DNA of 64,000 bases from Chloroflexaceae bacterium (GTDB lineage Bacteria; Chloroflexota; Chloroflexia; Chloroflexales; Chloroflexaceae). Where the stretch lies: contig JANWYD010000001.1 of NCBI GenBank assembly GCA_025057155.1, positions 292,377 to 356,376 on the forward strand. Reading direction: 5' to 3'. Shown here piece after piece: positions 24,971-32,997 of the stretch. The translations under genes and the position numbers were made by a program. The notes under the pieces were generated by a model. That model had not been told where the DNA came from. It searched no databases and saw only the letters and a program-made list of their open reading frames with translations. Each line of letters opens with the position of its first letter. The stretch's first letter is position 1.

Positions 24971-26029
24971 CTACGACGACGGGCGCAGCGGTTCGGCGAC
25001 GGGTCGAGGCGCCTGAACGAGGCCAAAATGGGCCTGCGCCGCCGCGGCGATCGCCGCGCAGAGTGTTGCAGCGCGCGCCGCCTGGTCAGCGGGCAGATGG
25101 CTCAGGGTGCTACAGGTGCTGACCAGGGAGCGGCTGGCGATGGCTTCTGCGGGCGTTCCGCTTGCCGTGGCCACCTGCGTGATGGCCCCAATGAAGCGTT
25201 GCGTCAGGAGGCCCTGCCACTGCTCGACCAGCTCGGGTATTTCCGCGGGCACGACGCCCCATCCCAGGGCCCCGCCACGCTCGAGGAACTGACCAATCGC
25301 CTTCGCCGCCTGCACCAGTTCGGCTTCGCGTCTGACAGCATCAAAGAAAATCAGGTCGGCGGGAAGTTCAAGCAGGTCGGCCCAGCGCATATTTCCCGCA
25401 ACGCATAGACCGCGCCAGCCGGGGAGTTCGGCCAGGGTGCGCGCCAGGAGATCGGCCCCTTCGTCCCAATCCAGCGGGCAGAATGGTGAGTACACGGCTT
25501 CAAGGAACGTTTCGTCAAGGCATAGCAGCGGCGCGGCGCCGGTCATGGCGATCTGCTCGTAGAGCCAGCGCGCCCGCAGGGCCACGTGCTGGCCCAGGGC
25601 CTCGCGCAGGGCCGGATCGTAGGCCAGAGGGCGCTCGTGCTCGTCCACGCTCAACAGCGACAGACTGATCGGCCCGGTTACCTCGACCTTCACGATGCGC
25701 GGGCGGGCAGGTTCGAGCGGTCGCACCTGTTCCAGCAAGGCGGCCTGGTACTCGGCAGGGGGTGCCCCGACGGAGCGTTCACCGCGCAGGTAGGCGAGCG
25801 CCAGGCGGTCGAGGCCTCGCTCGGCGCCCCTGAGTTGCACGACAGCTCGATAGGTTTCACCAACGAAGGTCAGACCGGGAAAGCCGGCCAGGGAAAGCGC
25901 GAAGGGGTTGGCGTGTGTTCCGCGCTGGCCCAGCGTAACGATGGCGGTCGTCCCGGCGGGGGAGGGACCGGCAGAGGGCAAACCGGCCCGAGGCGCCGGC
26001 AGACAGGCGGGAACAAAGGTTTGCGCCAT
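24971..26029 (-). CDS. MetE/core-methionine-synthase-like protein with altered zinc ligands
   Basis: A 352-residue protein resembling the C-terminal TIM barrel of cobalamin-independent methionine synthase, without the N-terminal half. Landmarks: VTGPISLSLLS (compare the TGPVT step), CLDETFLEAVYSP, LCVAGNMRWADLLELPADLI where MetE has HxCGN, GGALGWGVVPAEIPE, and STCSTLSHLPAD where MetE has a DCG motif. At the first zinc-ligand site His and Cys appear replaced by Cys and Ala. ATG 26029 is 61 bp after the mtnA stop, and the frame upstream to 26149 overlaps mtnA and is rejected. A role in methionine formation is suggested by neighbours; the altered ligands make catalysis uncertain. A UroD/MetE-fold methyltransferase with another substrate is possible. 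Confidence 0.6.
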   Translation of the reverse strand: MAQTFVPACLPAPRAGLPSAGPSPAGTTAIVTLGQRGTHANPFALSLAGFPGLTFVGETYRAVVQLRGAERGLDRLALAYLRGERSVGAPPAEYQAALLEQVRPLEPARPRIVKVEVTGPISLSLLSVDEHERPLAYDPALREALGQHVALRARWLYEQIAMTGAAPLLCLDETFLEAVYSPFCPLDWDEGADLLARTLAELPGWRGLCVAGNMRWADLLELPADLIFFDAVRREAELVQAAKAIGQFLERGGALGWGVVPAEIPELVEQWQGLLTQRFIGAITQVATASGTPAEAIASRSLVSTCSTLSHLPADQAARAATLCAAIAAAAQAHFGLVQAPRPVAEPLRPSS

Positions 26030-26090
26030 AGCTGCTCGATTGGTTGCGAAAACCGCGGGACGTAAGGCATACTCGGCCGCAGGCGCCCGG

Positions 26091-27143
26091 CTACCGCATC
26101 TCTCTAACAACGCGGCGCAGACCGTCGCCAAACGGCGGATGGACGACACCCCGTTCGGTGATGATTGCCGTAATCAACTCATTGGGTGTAACGTCAAAGG
26201 CGGGGTTGGCTGCCCGCACATTGGCCGGCGCGACCAGCCGGTCACCGCAGTGGGTGACCTCTGTTTCGGGACGTTCTTCGATCGGGATCTGATCGCCGTG
26301 GTCGAGTGAAAGATCGATGGTTGATGATGGCGCGGCGACGAAGAAGGGCAGGCCATGGGCGCGCGCAAGCACGGCGAGGCTATAGGTGCCGATCTTGTTA
26401 GCCGTATCGCCATTGGCCACGATGCGGTCGGCGCCGACGATCACGCAATCCACGCGCCCGCAGCGCATCATGTAGCCGGCCATGTTGTCGGTGATCAGGG
26501 TCAGGGGGATACCCGCCTGCTGCAACTCCCAGGCCGTGAGGCGGGCGCCCTGAAGGAAGGGGCGCGTCTCGTCCACGAAGACGTGGATCGGGCGGCCCTG
26601 GGCAAAGGCGGTACGAATAGGGGCCAGGGCCGTGCCGTAGCCGGCGGTGGCCAGCCCCCCTGCGTTGCAGTGGGTGAGCACATGACCTCGCGCAGGGATC
26701 AGGGGCGCCCCGTGGTCGCCAATCGCGTGGCACATAGCCAGGTCCTCGGCCAGAATGGCATGGGCTTCGTCCAGCACCGCGGCGCGTATCGCCCCCGGCC
26801 CCTCGGGGGCGCTGGCCCGGGCTCGCTCGAGCACGCGGCGCGTGGCCCAGGCCAGGTTGACCGCGGTCGGTCGCTGCGCGTCCAGGGTGGCCTTCGCCGC
26901 CTCCAGTTCAGCGATGAGGTCGCTCACTGAAACTGCCTGACTGCACCGGGCCGCCAGGGCCATGCCGTAGGCAGCGGTGCACCCGATGGCCGGCGCGCCG
27001 CGCACCACCATCGCCTTGATCGCCCACGCCACCGTCGCCACATCCTCGCAGCGTACCGTTTCCTGCACGTGGGGAAGACGGCGCTGATCGATCAGGCAGA
27101 CCGCCCCTTCCTCCCACCAGACTGTTCGCAGTTCTTCGGCCAT
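26091..27143 (-). CDS. mtnA: Methylthioribose-1-phosphate isomerase
   Basis: A 350-residue enzyme of the methionine salvage pathway, isomerising 5-methylthioribose 1-phosphate; it belongs to the eIF2B-alpha fold. Seen: MVVRGAPAIGCTAAYGMALA, THCNAGGLATAGYGTALAPI (active-site cysteine in THCN), FVDETRPFLQGARLTAWELQ and VGADRIVANGDTANKIGTYS (active-site aspartate in GADR). ATG 27143 gives the standard length; longer in-frame versions to 27398 add unrelated sequence. It leads the leftward methionine/SAM cluster. Other salvage genes (mtnB, mtnC and so on) are not in the window. Confidence 0.96.
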   Translation of the reverse strand: MAEELRTVWWEEGAVCLIDQRRLPHVQETVRCEDVATVAWAIKAMVVRGAPAIGCTAAYGMALAARCSQAVSVSDLIAELEAAKATLDAQRPTAVNLAWATRRVLERARASAPEGPGAIRAAVLDEAHAILAEDLAMCHAIGDHGAPLIPARGHVLTHCNAGGLATAGYGTALAPIRTAFAQGRPIHVFVDETRPFLQGARLTAWELQQAGIPLTLITDNMAGYMMRCGRVDCVIVGADRIVANGDTANKIGTYSLAVLARAHGLPFFVAAPSSTIDLSLDHGDQIPIEERPETEVTHCGDRLVAPANVRAANPAFDVTPNELITAIITERGVVHPPFGDGLRRVVREMR

Positions 27144-27698
27144 ATTGTAAGAAAAGCCTCTCGCGCGGCGAGAGGCTGGATGCGTTCCTCTCATCTTTCG
27201 GCGAACGCGCGCGCCCCGCCGCTGGAATTGGCACCGTTCCGCATTGCGGCCGTGGCTATCGCCGTGCCGCTGCAGAGGTTGCCGGGCTTCATCGGGCCAG
27301 TCCCTCAGCCCCTCTGGATGAGCGCTATGGAGTTCGATGGGCCGGTTGAACCCCTCCGAACGATGCGCGATTATAACATGCCCGTCTGTCTGTGACAATA
27401 CCAGGAGGGTGCGGGCAAGGTAACGGTCTTGTTATATTGAGCGCAGACAACTGTCGTGGCTCCGCTGTTCCCGGCTATGTGGAGGTGTGGAGGTGAAATT
27501 TCAGAGGTTTCGCCCTCCCCGACCCTCCCGTTCACCTGCTCCACACCTCCACACCTCCACACCTCCACACCTCCACACCTCCACACCTCCACACCTCCAC
27601 ACCTCCACACCTCCACACTTCTACACCCCTACAGACCGGTTACGTGGAGCTGTACAGGGGGCGGCCATGAAGCCGGAACGCCGATTGTGAACCATGCC
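27144..27698. other. Divergent/3' intergenic region with octamer array
   Basis: About 550 bp between mtnA and truB (both leftward). It contains a CCACACCT octamer array (27541-27620), two opposite-sense octamers at about 27481-27495, and between them CCCTCCCCGACCCTCCCG as in the inverted-end elements. No gene is supported; the promoter for mtnA presumably lies near 27160-27450 but was not pinned down. Confidence 0.5.
27541..27620. repeat. Tandem array of ten CCACACCT octamers
   Basis: Nine perfect CCACACCT units followed by CCACACTT. Shorter arrays of the same unit occur at 54583-54614 and, degenerate, at about 14881-14926, so the octamer is dispersed in this genome. GTGGAGGTGTGGAGGTG at about 27479-27495 is the opposite orientation, so the transcript could fold back. 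Confidence 0.9.
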
Positions 27699-28574
27699 TC
27701 AGGGGAAGAACACCTTCTCCGGGCGCCAGTGGTCGCCGCTGCGGCGCAGAACGGCCAGCAGCGCGCCGTCGGGCCCGTGGGCGCGCGCCCATTCTCCGTC
27801 GAGGGCCGGCAGGTCCACAGGTAGGCCATTTGCCACGCGACGGGCCTGCCCGGCGTCGAGGGTGACGGCGGGCCAGCCGGCGACAGCGGTTTCGGGGGGG
27901 AGCAGGGCCGCGACAAGGTTTGCCGGATCGGCGCTGAGGATGTCGAGGGCGAGGGCCGTATCGAGGTGGAACGGGCCAACGAAGGTGCGCCGGAGCGCCG
28001 CCAGGTGTGCGCCGCAGCCCAGGGCCGCTCCAATGTCGCGCGCCAGGCTGCGGATGTAGGCCCCCTTGCCGCACTCCACCACGATACGCAGCGTGTCGGG
28101 ACCGGCGCGCTCCCAGTCGAAGCGATAGATGACCACGGGACGTGGCGGCAACTCGGGGGCCGCGCCGGCGCGCGCCAGGTCGTAGAGCCGGCGACCCTGG
28201 TAGTGCAGGGCGGCGTAGGCTGGCGGTATCTGGAGGATGTCGCCTCGCAGCGACGCAATGGCCGCCTCGATCGCCGCGTCATCGAGGGGGGGCACAGGGC
28301 GGGTCGCCAGGACCTCGCCCGCGGCGTCGTCGGTTGTCGTGGTCACCCCCAGGCGTACCAGACCCACGTAGCCCTTGCGCGCGTCGGTCAGGTACTCGAT
28401 CAGGCGTGTGGCGTGGCCCAGTGCTACGGGCAACACCCCGGTCGCCATGGGGTCGAGCGTGCCGGCGTGCCCGACGCGGGCAGAGTGGCCCGCGATGCGC
28501 CGGACGCGCGCCACGACGTCGTGGGAGGTCAGGCCGGCGGGTTTGTTAATGTTGAGAAAGCCGTGGAGGGTCAT
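27699..28574 (-). CDS. truB: tRNA pseudouridine-55 synthase
   Basis: A 291-residue TruB that makes pseudouridine 55 in the T-loop of tRNAs. Seen: GFLNINKPAGLTSHDVVARV, the catalytic GHAGTLDPMATGVLPVALG with Asp41, and ECGKGAYIRSLARDIGAALG. A C-terminal PUA-like part follows. ATG 28574 is used. In many bacteria truB follows nrnA directly; here a decayed gene on the opposite strand lies between them. Confidence 0.95.
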   Translation of the reverse strand: MTLHGFLNINKPAGLTSHDVVARVRRIAGHSARVGHAGTLDPMATGVLPVALGHATRLIEYLTDARKGYVGLVRLGVTTTTDDAAGEVLATRPVPPLDDAAIEAAIASLRGDILQIPPAYAALHYQGRRLYDLARAGAAPELPPRPVVIYRFDWERAGPDTLRIVVECGKGAYIRSLARDIGAALGCGAHLAALRRTFVGPFHLDTALALDILSADPANLVAALLPPETAVAGWPAVTLDAGQARRVANGLPVDLPALDGEWARAHGPDGALLAVLRRSGDHWRPEKVFFP

Positions 28575-28831
28575 AGCCTGGAACGCGCCCGAGCAGGGAG
28601 GGTATAGCCTGATTTTGCCATTGATCCATGTGGGGCAAACCGGCTTTTCCTATGCTAACGAGGCCCTTATGGATTTTACCATCAAAATATAGTGCTTTGA
28701 AAACCGTCATGTCTCTTGCCTGGAAGTCTTCTGATCCGCTAGAATCAGCACATATTTCCTCTGCGGTCCTCTACCGGCTACCGCCGTGGCTGTTCGGCGC
28801 GGCAGCAATCTTCACACCAGGACCAAGCGCG

Positions 28832-30776
28832 ATGAGCGACGATCTGCTCGCCCGTCTACAGGCCCTCCTGCCCGAAGAGCGGGCCAGTCTGCTGGCCCGG
28901 CTCGACGACGGCGCGCCGGGGCTGCCCGGCCAGGGCGCTTCCGCCCCGAACGGCCGGGTCACCGGCGAAGTTGCCGGGCGCCCCGATGGTGCGCTGGATG
29001 AGCTCCTCGCCCGCCTTACGGCTCTCCCCGCCCACGAGCGGGCCAGCCTGCGCTCCCGGCTCGCCAACGACGCCTCCGGGCCGCCTGGTGAACCCGCTGC
29101 CGATCCCGATGCTCGAAGCGTTACCATCGCCACGGGTGATATTGTCGGGCGCGATGTCAAAAAGATCCAGGTCTCGGCGCCGCCCGGCGACGCCGCCGGC
29201 CCGGACGCGCAGACCGGCGGCGTCGCCATTGGCGACGTGGCCGGGCGCGATGTGAAGAGGATCGAGGTCAAGGCGCCAGTGCGGGGCCCGGTCATACTCG
29301 AACCCAAAGGGCCGGTTCATGTTTAAACCTTCGACGACCATCGCCAGCGGGTCGCGGCCTACGTGGCGCTTCTGAGACAGCTCGCCGCCGGCGCCCTGCC
29401 TCCGGCCTCGCTGCTCTTCCCGTCGCCTGTGGATGAGGCGCGCTTCAGGCGCGCGCGACTGCCGATGGCTCAGTCGCTGCTCCAGTACTGGCTCCCGGCG
29501 CCGCCGGAGGAAGAGGCGTATGCCGAGGCGCTGCGGCGGACAGCGGTCGCCTGCCTGCTGCTCCCGCTGGTTACCCTGCTGGACAACCGGCTGCCATTCG
29601 ACCCGCGCCAAGGGCTGGTCGTGCCGCCGTTGCCCGGGCTATCGGACCTGATAGCGGCGACGCGCCGCATCTGCGCCACGGCGCCGTTCGCTATGGGAGA
29701 GGAGCAGACGCAACGCAGGATGCAGGCGATCAAAGCGCTGGAGAAGGCGCTGGCCGACCCGCGCTACGGCGAGGAATGCTGCCGGCTCCTCGCCGATCTG
29801 GCCGAAACCCCGGCTGGCAAGCACACCCTTGCAGAGGCGCTGATCGCCTACGAGCGCCGGCGCCCGAATCAGCCGCTTCCGCCAGCCATCCACGTGATCG
29901 CCGCGGGCGCGCCTGGCGGCGCGGCGGGCAGCGGCCTGGCGCTGCTGGTCTACGATTATCTGCGCCGGGGCGTGGAGAGCGAATCGGCCCCTCCCGGCGC
30001 AGCATCCGAGCGCCCCCGCCCGGCGGCCTTTGATCGCGCCATGATCCCCTGCGATCCCGGGGCGTGGAGGGCCGAACTGCGCCGGCGCAACGAACACTTC
30101 GGAGCGCCGCAGGGCTATTCTGCTACCTGCCCAGCGGGACCTACCGCATTGGCGGGTGGGAGCAGGGGCAGCCAGCGACGAGGTTCAGGCTCATCGCCTT
30201 CTGGATCGCCTGCGCGCCCATCACCAATGCCCAGTACCGGGCCTCTGTCGAGGCCGGCGGCTACCGCCAGCGCCGGTGGTGGACGCCGAATGGCTGGAAG
30301 TGGAAGCAAGAATGGAAGCGCGAGCAACCCTCGTAGTCGGACTACTCCCGGTACAATGCCCCCGACCAGCCGGCGCTTGTGAACTGGTACGAGGCAAGCG
30401 CTTTCTGCGCCTGGCTCACGGCGCAGTCCACGATGCGCTGCCGGCGGGCCATGCGCTGCGCCTGCCCACTGCGGCCGAGTGGGAGGTCGCCGCGGCCTGG
30501 GACGGAGGGGGTGGGTACCGTGTCTACCCCTGGGGCGACGCCCCGCCAACCCCGGAGCGGGCCATCTTCGGGGACAGCAGGCGGGAGCGCCCGACGCCGG
30601 TGGGCGGTTGCCCGGCGGGCGCGGCGGCCTGCGGGGCGCTGGATATGGCCGGTAACGTCCGGAGGGCCGCCGGGCGGGGGGCCGGCCGCGCCCGTCGCAT
30701 CCGCCGCCGCCCGGAACGGCGCATCCGCCCCGGCGGGGCTGGCGGGGCGTTGCCCGGGATGTTGCGTCTCTTCTAG
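28832..30776 (+). pseudogene. Decayed formylglycine-generating-enzyme (SUMF1/FGE)-like gene
   Basis: A multidomain gene broken at several points. The first 164 codons hold two LLARLxALxxxERASLxxRL repeats and two GDVAGRDVK-type repeats (near residues 105 and 135), then a TAA at 29324-29326. The same frame continues at once as TFDDHRQRVAAYVALLRQLA and stays open to about 30116. Homology then moves to another frame, where an SUMF1 domain begins (YLPSGTYRIGGWEQGQ, FWIACAPITNAQYRASVEAG), meets a TAG at 30334-30336, resumes as LVNWYEASAFCAWLTAQ, and shifts again to HALRLPTAAEWEVAAAWDGG and YPWGDAPPTPERAIFGD. The final GNVWEW-type motif reads GNVRRAAG. At least two stops and two or three frameshifts are needed, so it is a pseudogene unless sequence errors explain them. 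It converges on nrnA. Confidence 0.7.
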
Positions 30777-31762
30777 CCCAGACTCGCCCGCAGCAAGGGC
30801 AGCACGGTGGCCCGGGCCTCCTCCAGGCCCATGTGGAGCGTGGCCCCGGCGGCCTGGGCGTGGCCCCCACCTCCCAGGCGCTGGGCGATCGCCGAGACAT
30901 CAATGTCGGGCGTGGAGCGCAGGCTGAGTTTGACTGTGGCGGCGTCGCGCTCCTTGAACAGGGCGCAGACCCGCACGCCGTCAATGCGCTGCATACGCAT
31001 AATCGTATCATCAGTCGCCTCGTCGCCAGCCCCGGTGGCGGCCAGGTGTGCCAGGGTCACACTGGCCCAGGCCAGCGGCCCTTCGCGGCGCATGTCGCTG
31101 AGGACCAGGGCGGTCAGGCGCATGGTGCTCTCAGGGATGCTGAAGTAGACCGCGGTGATCACCGCGCGCAGGTCGGCGCCGCTGGCGAGGATGTCGGCGG
31201 CGGTACGCAGGGTCTGCGGCGAGGTGCTGCTGGTCTGAAAGCTCTGGGTGTCGGTGGTGAGGCCGAGGTAGAGGCAGGTGGCGGCTTCGGGGCCGACCGG
31301 CAGCGCCATAGCCCGCAGGAGGCGGAAGAGCAGATCGGCGGTGGAGGCCGCCCGCGGGTCAATCAGGTTCAGCGAGCCGCCGCCATTGTTGGTCACATGG
31401 TGGTCAGTGATCAGCAGCGGCCGTGTAAGCAACTCGGCCAGGTAGGCGTCGGCAATCGGGCCGACGCGCTGCGGAGCGGCGGTGTCGAGCATCCAGGTTA
31501 GATCGGCGGCGGGCAGCGCATCGCCGGGACGGAAGACCTGGAGCCACTCGACGCCGGGGAGGCGCAGGCAGTAGGAGGGCGCAGGCGAGGAGAGCAGGCA
31601 GAACGGTTCCTTGCCGATGGCGCGCAGGGCGTGAGCTGCGCCGAGCATGGACCCGACCGCGTCGCCGTCGGGGTTGACGTGGGTCAGCAGCAGGATGCGC
31701 CGGGCCGGGGCGATCTGCGCCTGGAACAGCGGCGCGGCAACTTCAGGGTCGGTGTAGATCAT
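30773..31762 (-). CDS. nrnA: DHH-family bifunctional oligoribonuclease / PAP phosphatase (NrnA-like)
   Basis: A 329-residue phosphoesterase. DHH domain: LLTHVNPDGDAVGSMLGAAH with metal-binding aspartates 32 and 34, MLDTAAPQRVG, and the DHH itself in ITDHHVTNNGG; DHHA1 domain near the C-terminus with GGGGHAQAAGA. NrnA removes nanoRNAs and dephosphorylates 3'-phosphoadenosine 5'-phosphate. It lies in the nusA-truB block, where the gene is commonly found between rbfA and truB. Confidence 0.93.
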   Translation of the reverse strand: MIYTDPEVAAPLFQAQIAPARRILLLTHVNPDGDAVGSMLGAAHALRAIGKEPFCLLSSPAPSYCLRLPGVEWLQVFRPGDALPAADLTWMLDTAAPQRVGPIADAYLAELLTRPLLITDHHVTNNGGGSLNLIDPRAASTADLLFRLLRAMALPVGPEAATCLYLGLTTDTQSFQTSSTSPQTLRTAADILASGADLRAVITAVYFSIPESTMRLTALVLSDMRREGPLAWASVTLAHLAATGAGDEATDDTIMRMQRIDGVRVCALFKERDAATVKLSLRSTPDIDVSAIAQRLGGGGHAQAAGATLHMGLEEARATVLPLLRASLG

Positions 31763-31862
31763 GGGATTCTAGAAAATCTGTCTCCAGGGCGCACATGGGA
31801 GAGGTCCTGGGAGGGCGAAGCCCTTCCAGAACCTCCCGTTCGCGAGCTTGCCTGACGCTCCG

Positions 31863-32468
31863 CTACCCGTCTTTTATCAGCCGATATACCGTATGCCCGG
31901 AGCGTTTCTTGATCTCCTTGAGCTTAAGATTGTGCCGCGGCCCCAGGCGCGGGATCAGGTGGTTTAGCCCGCTGACCACCACGAACCAGTACTCGCCGCC
32001 GGGCCGCAGGTGTTCCAGAGGGGTGAGCACAAACTCCTGCTCGATCGCCAGGTCGCCGATCTTGGCAGGAACATTCGAGGCGATCAGATCATACGGCCCC
32101 GGAGGAACCATCTCCATTCCCACGCTGCCGACTACGGTGGCGTTGGCGACTCCGTTGAGCACGAGATTGTGCCGGGCGTAGCGCACGGCGAGCAGATCCT
32201 TGTCGGCCAGCACCACCGTGGCTTCGGGGTAGCGGCGCGCCAGGGCGATGCCGATCACTCCGATGCCGCAACCGAGGTCGAGGATGCGGGTGGGCGGCTC
32301 AGACGGCTCGATGGTCCGCAAAAGCAAATCGGTACCCTCGTCAACCTGAAACGACGAGAACAACGTATGTCCAACGTCGAAGACAAACTGCTGACCGCGT
32401 AGCGTATAAGGGATGCGCTTTTTATAGTAGGCGTCCGGTCCGTCCATAGGGTTGAGCAGGGACGGCAT
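31863..32468 (-). CDS. Class I SAM-dependent methyltransferase, RsmC-like
   Basis: A 201-residue Rossmann-fold methyltransferase. Motif I is ILDLGCGIGVIGIALARRYP, the acidic ribose-binding end is VVLADKDLLAVRYARHNLVL, and motif IV is SNVPAK in place of the NPPF of 16S rRNA G1207 methyltransferase RsmC. N-terminal PYTLRGQQFVFDVGHTLFSS resembles small RsmC relatives. Likely an RNA guanine N2-methyltransferase, but the motif IV variation leaves the substrate open. ATG 32468 is chosen; ATG 32447 (MDGPDAYY) is equally possible, as neither has a Shine-Dalgarno sequence. It is inserted between rbfA and nrnA, an unusual position. Confidence 0.82.
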   Translation of the reverse strand: MPSLLNPMDGPDAYYKKRIPYTLRGQQFVFDVGHTLFSSFQVDEGTDLLLRTIEPSEPPTRILDLGCGIGVIGIALARRYPEATVVLADKDLLAVRYARHNLVLNGVANATVVGSVGMEMVPPGPYDLIASNVPAKIGDLAIEQEFVLTPLEHLRPGGEYWFVVVSGLNHLIPRLGPRHNLKLKEIKKRSGHTVYRLIKDG

Positions 32469-32585
32469 GGAGGATTGTTCTCTCCCCAACCCTCTCCTGC
32501 TGGGGAAAGAAGTTAGACGTCTCCCCCGCCGGGGTAGGTTAGGAGGGGGGCGAAATTGCTGAAAACGCATGCAACGACGCGCGGC
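32469..32585. other. rbfA-methyltransferase spacer carrying a pyrimidine-rich repeat core
   Basis: CTCTCCCCAACCCTCTCCTG with matching AGGAGGGG downstream and a TTGCTGAAAACG end resembles the interior of the inverted-end elements at 24544 and 45916, without clear GTCTGT ends. Probably a decayed copy. Confidence 0.35.
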
Positions 32586-32996
32586 TCACTCCCCTGAGCG
32601 TTTCCCTTCATCGAGAAGATCTTCGTCGAGTTTAGGCGGATTGGCCTTGCGCTCCTCTTCCACCTGGCGCAGCAGTTCCTGAATATGCAGGCTGTACTCG
32701 AGCGACGTATCGTGGATGAAACGGAGTTCGGGGATGAAGCGCATATGGCTCATCTCCTCGGCCACGCGCTTGCGAATGAAGCCCTTTGCGCGTTCGAGGC
32801 CCTCCAGCGTCTCGGCCTGCTGCGCGGGATCGCCCATAATCGAGACGCGCACTTTAGCGTGTTGCAGATCCGCGCTGACTTCCACCCCGGTAACGGTGGC
32901 GAAGCCGATGCGCGGATCTTTCAGTTCATACTGGATGACTTCGCCGATGATCTGCTGCATGGTATCGGCGATCTGCTGGAGGCGCTGCTTCGACAT
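32586..32996 (-). CDS. rbfA: Ribosome-binding factor A
   Basis: A 136-residue KH-fold protein needed for 30S maturation. It begins [20 protein letters not shown], with [20 protein letters not shown] and [20 protein letters not shown], all family hallmarks. The infB stop (TAA at 33000-32998) is one base before ATG 32996, so the two are coupled. A longer in-frame version beginning at 33047 would overlap infB and lacks similarity. Confidence 0.95.
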   Translation of the reverse strand: MSKQRLQQIADTMQQIIGEVIQYELKDPRIGFATVTGVEVSADLQHAKVRVSIMGDPAQQAETLEGLERAKGFIRKRVAEEMSHMRFIPELRFIHDTSLEYSLHIQELLRQVEEERKANPPKLDEDLLDEGKRSGE

Positions 32997-32997
32997 G

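Noticed and set aside
27541..27620. CRISPR-like array
   Set aside because: Contiguous 8-bp units without spacers; a simple tandem repeat.
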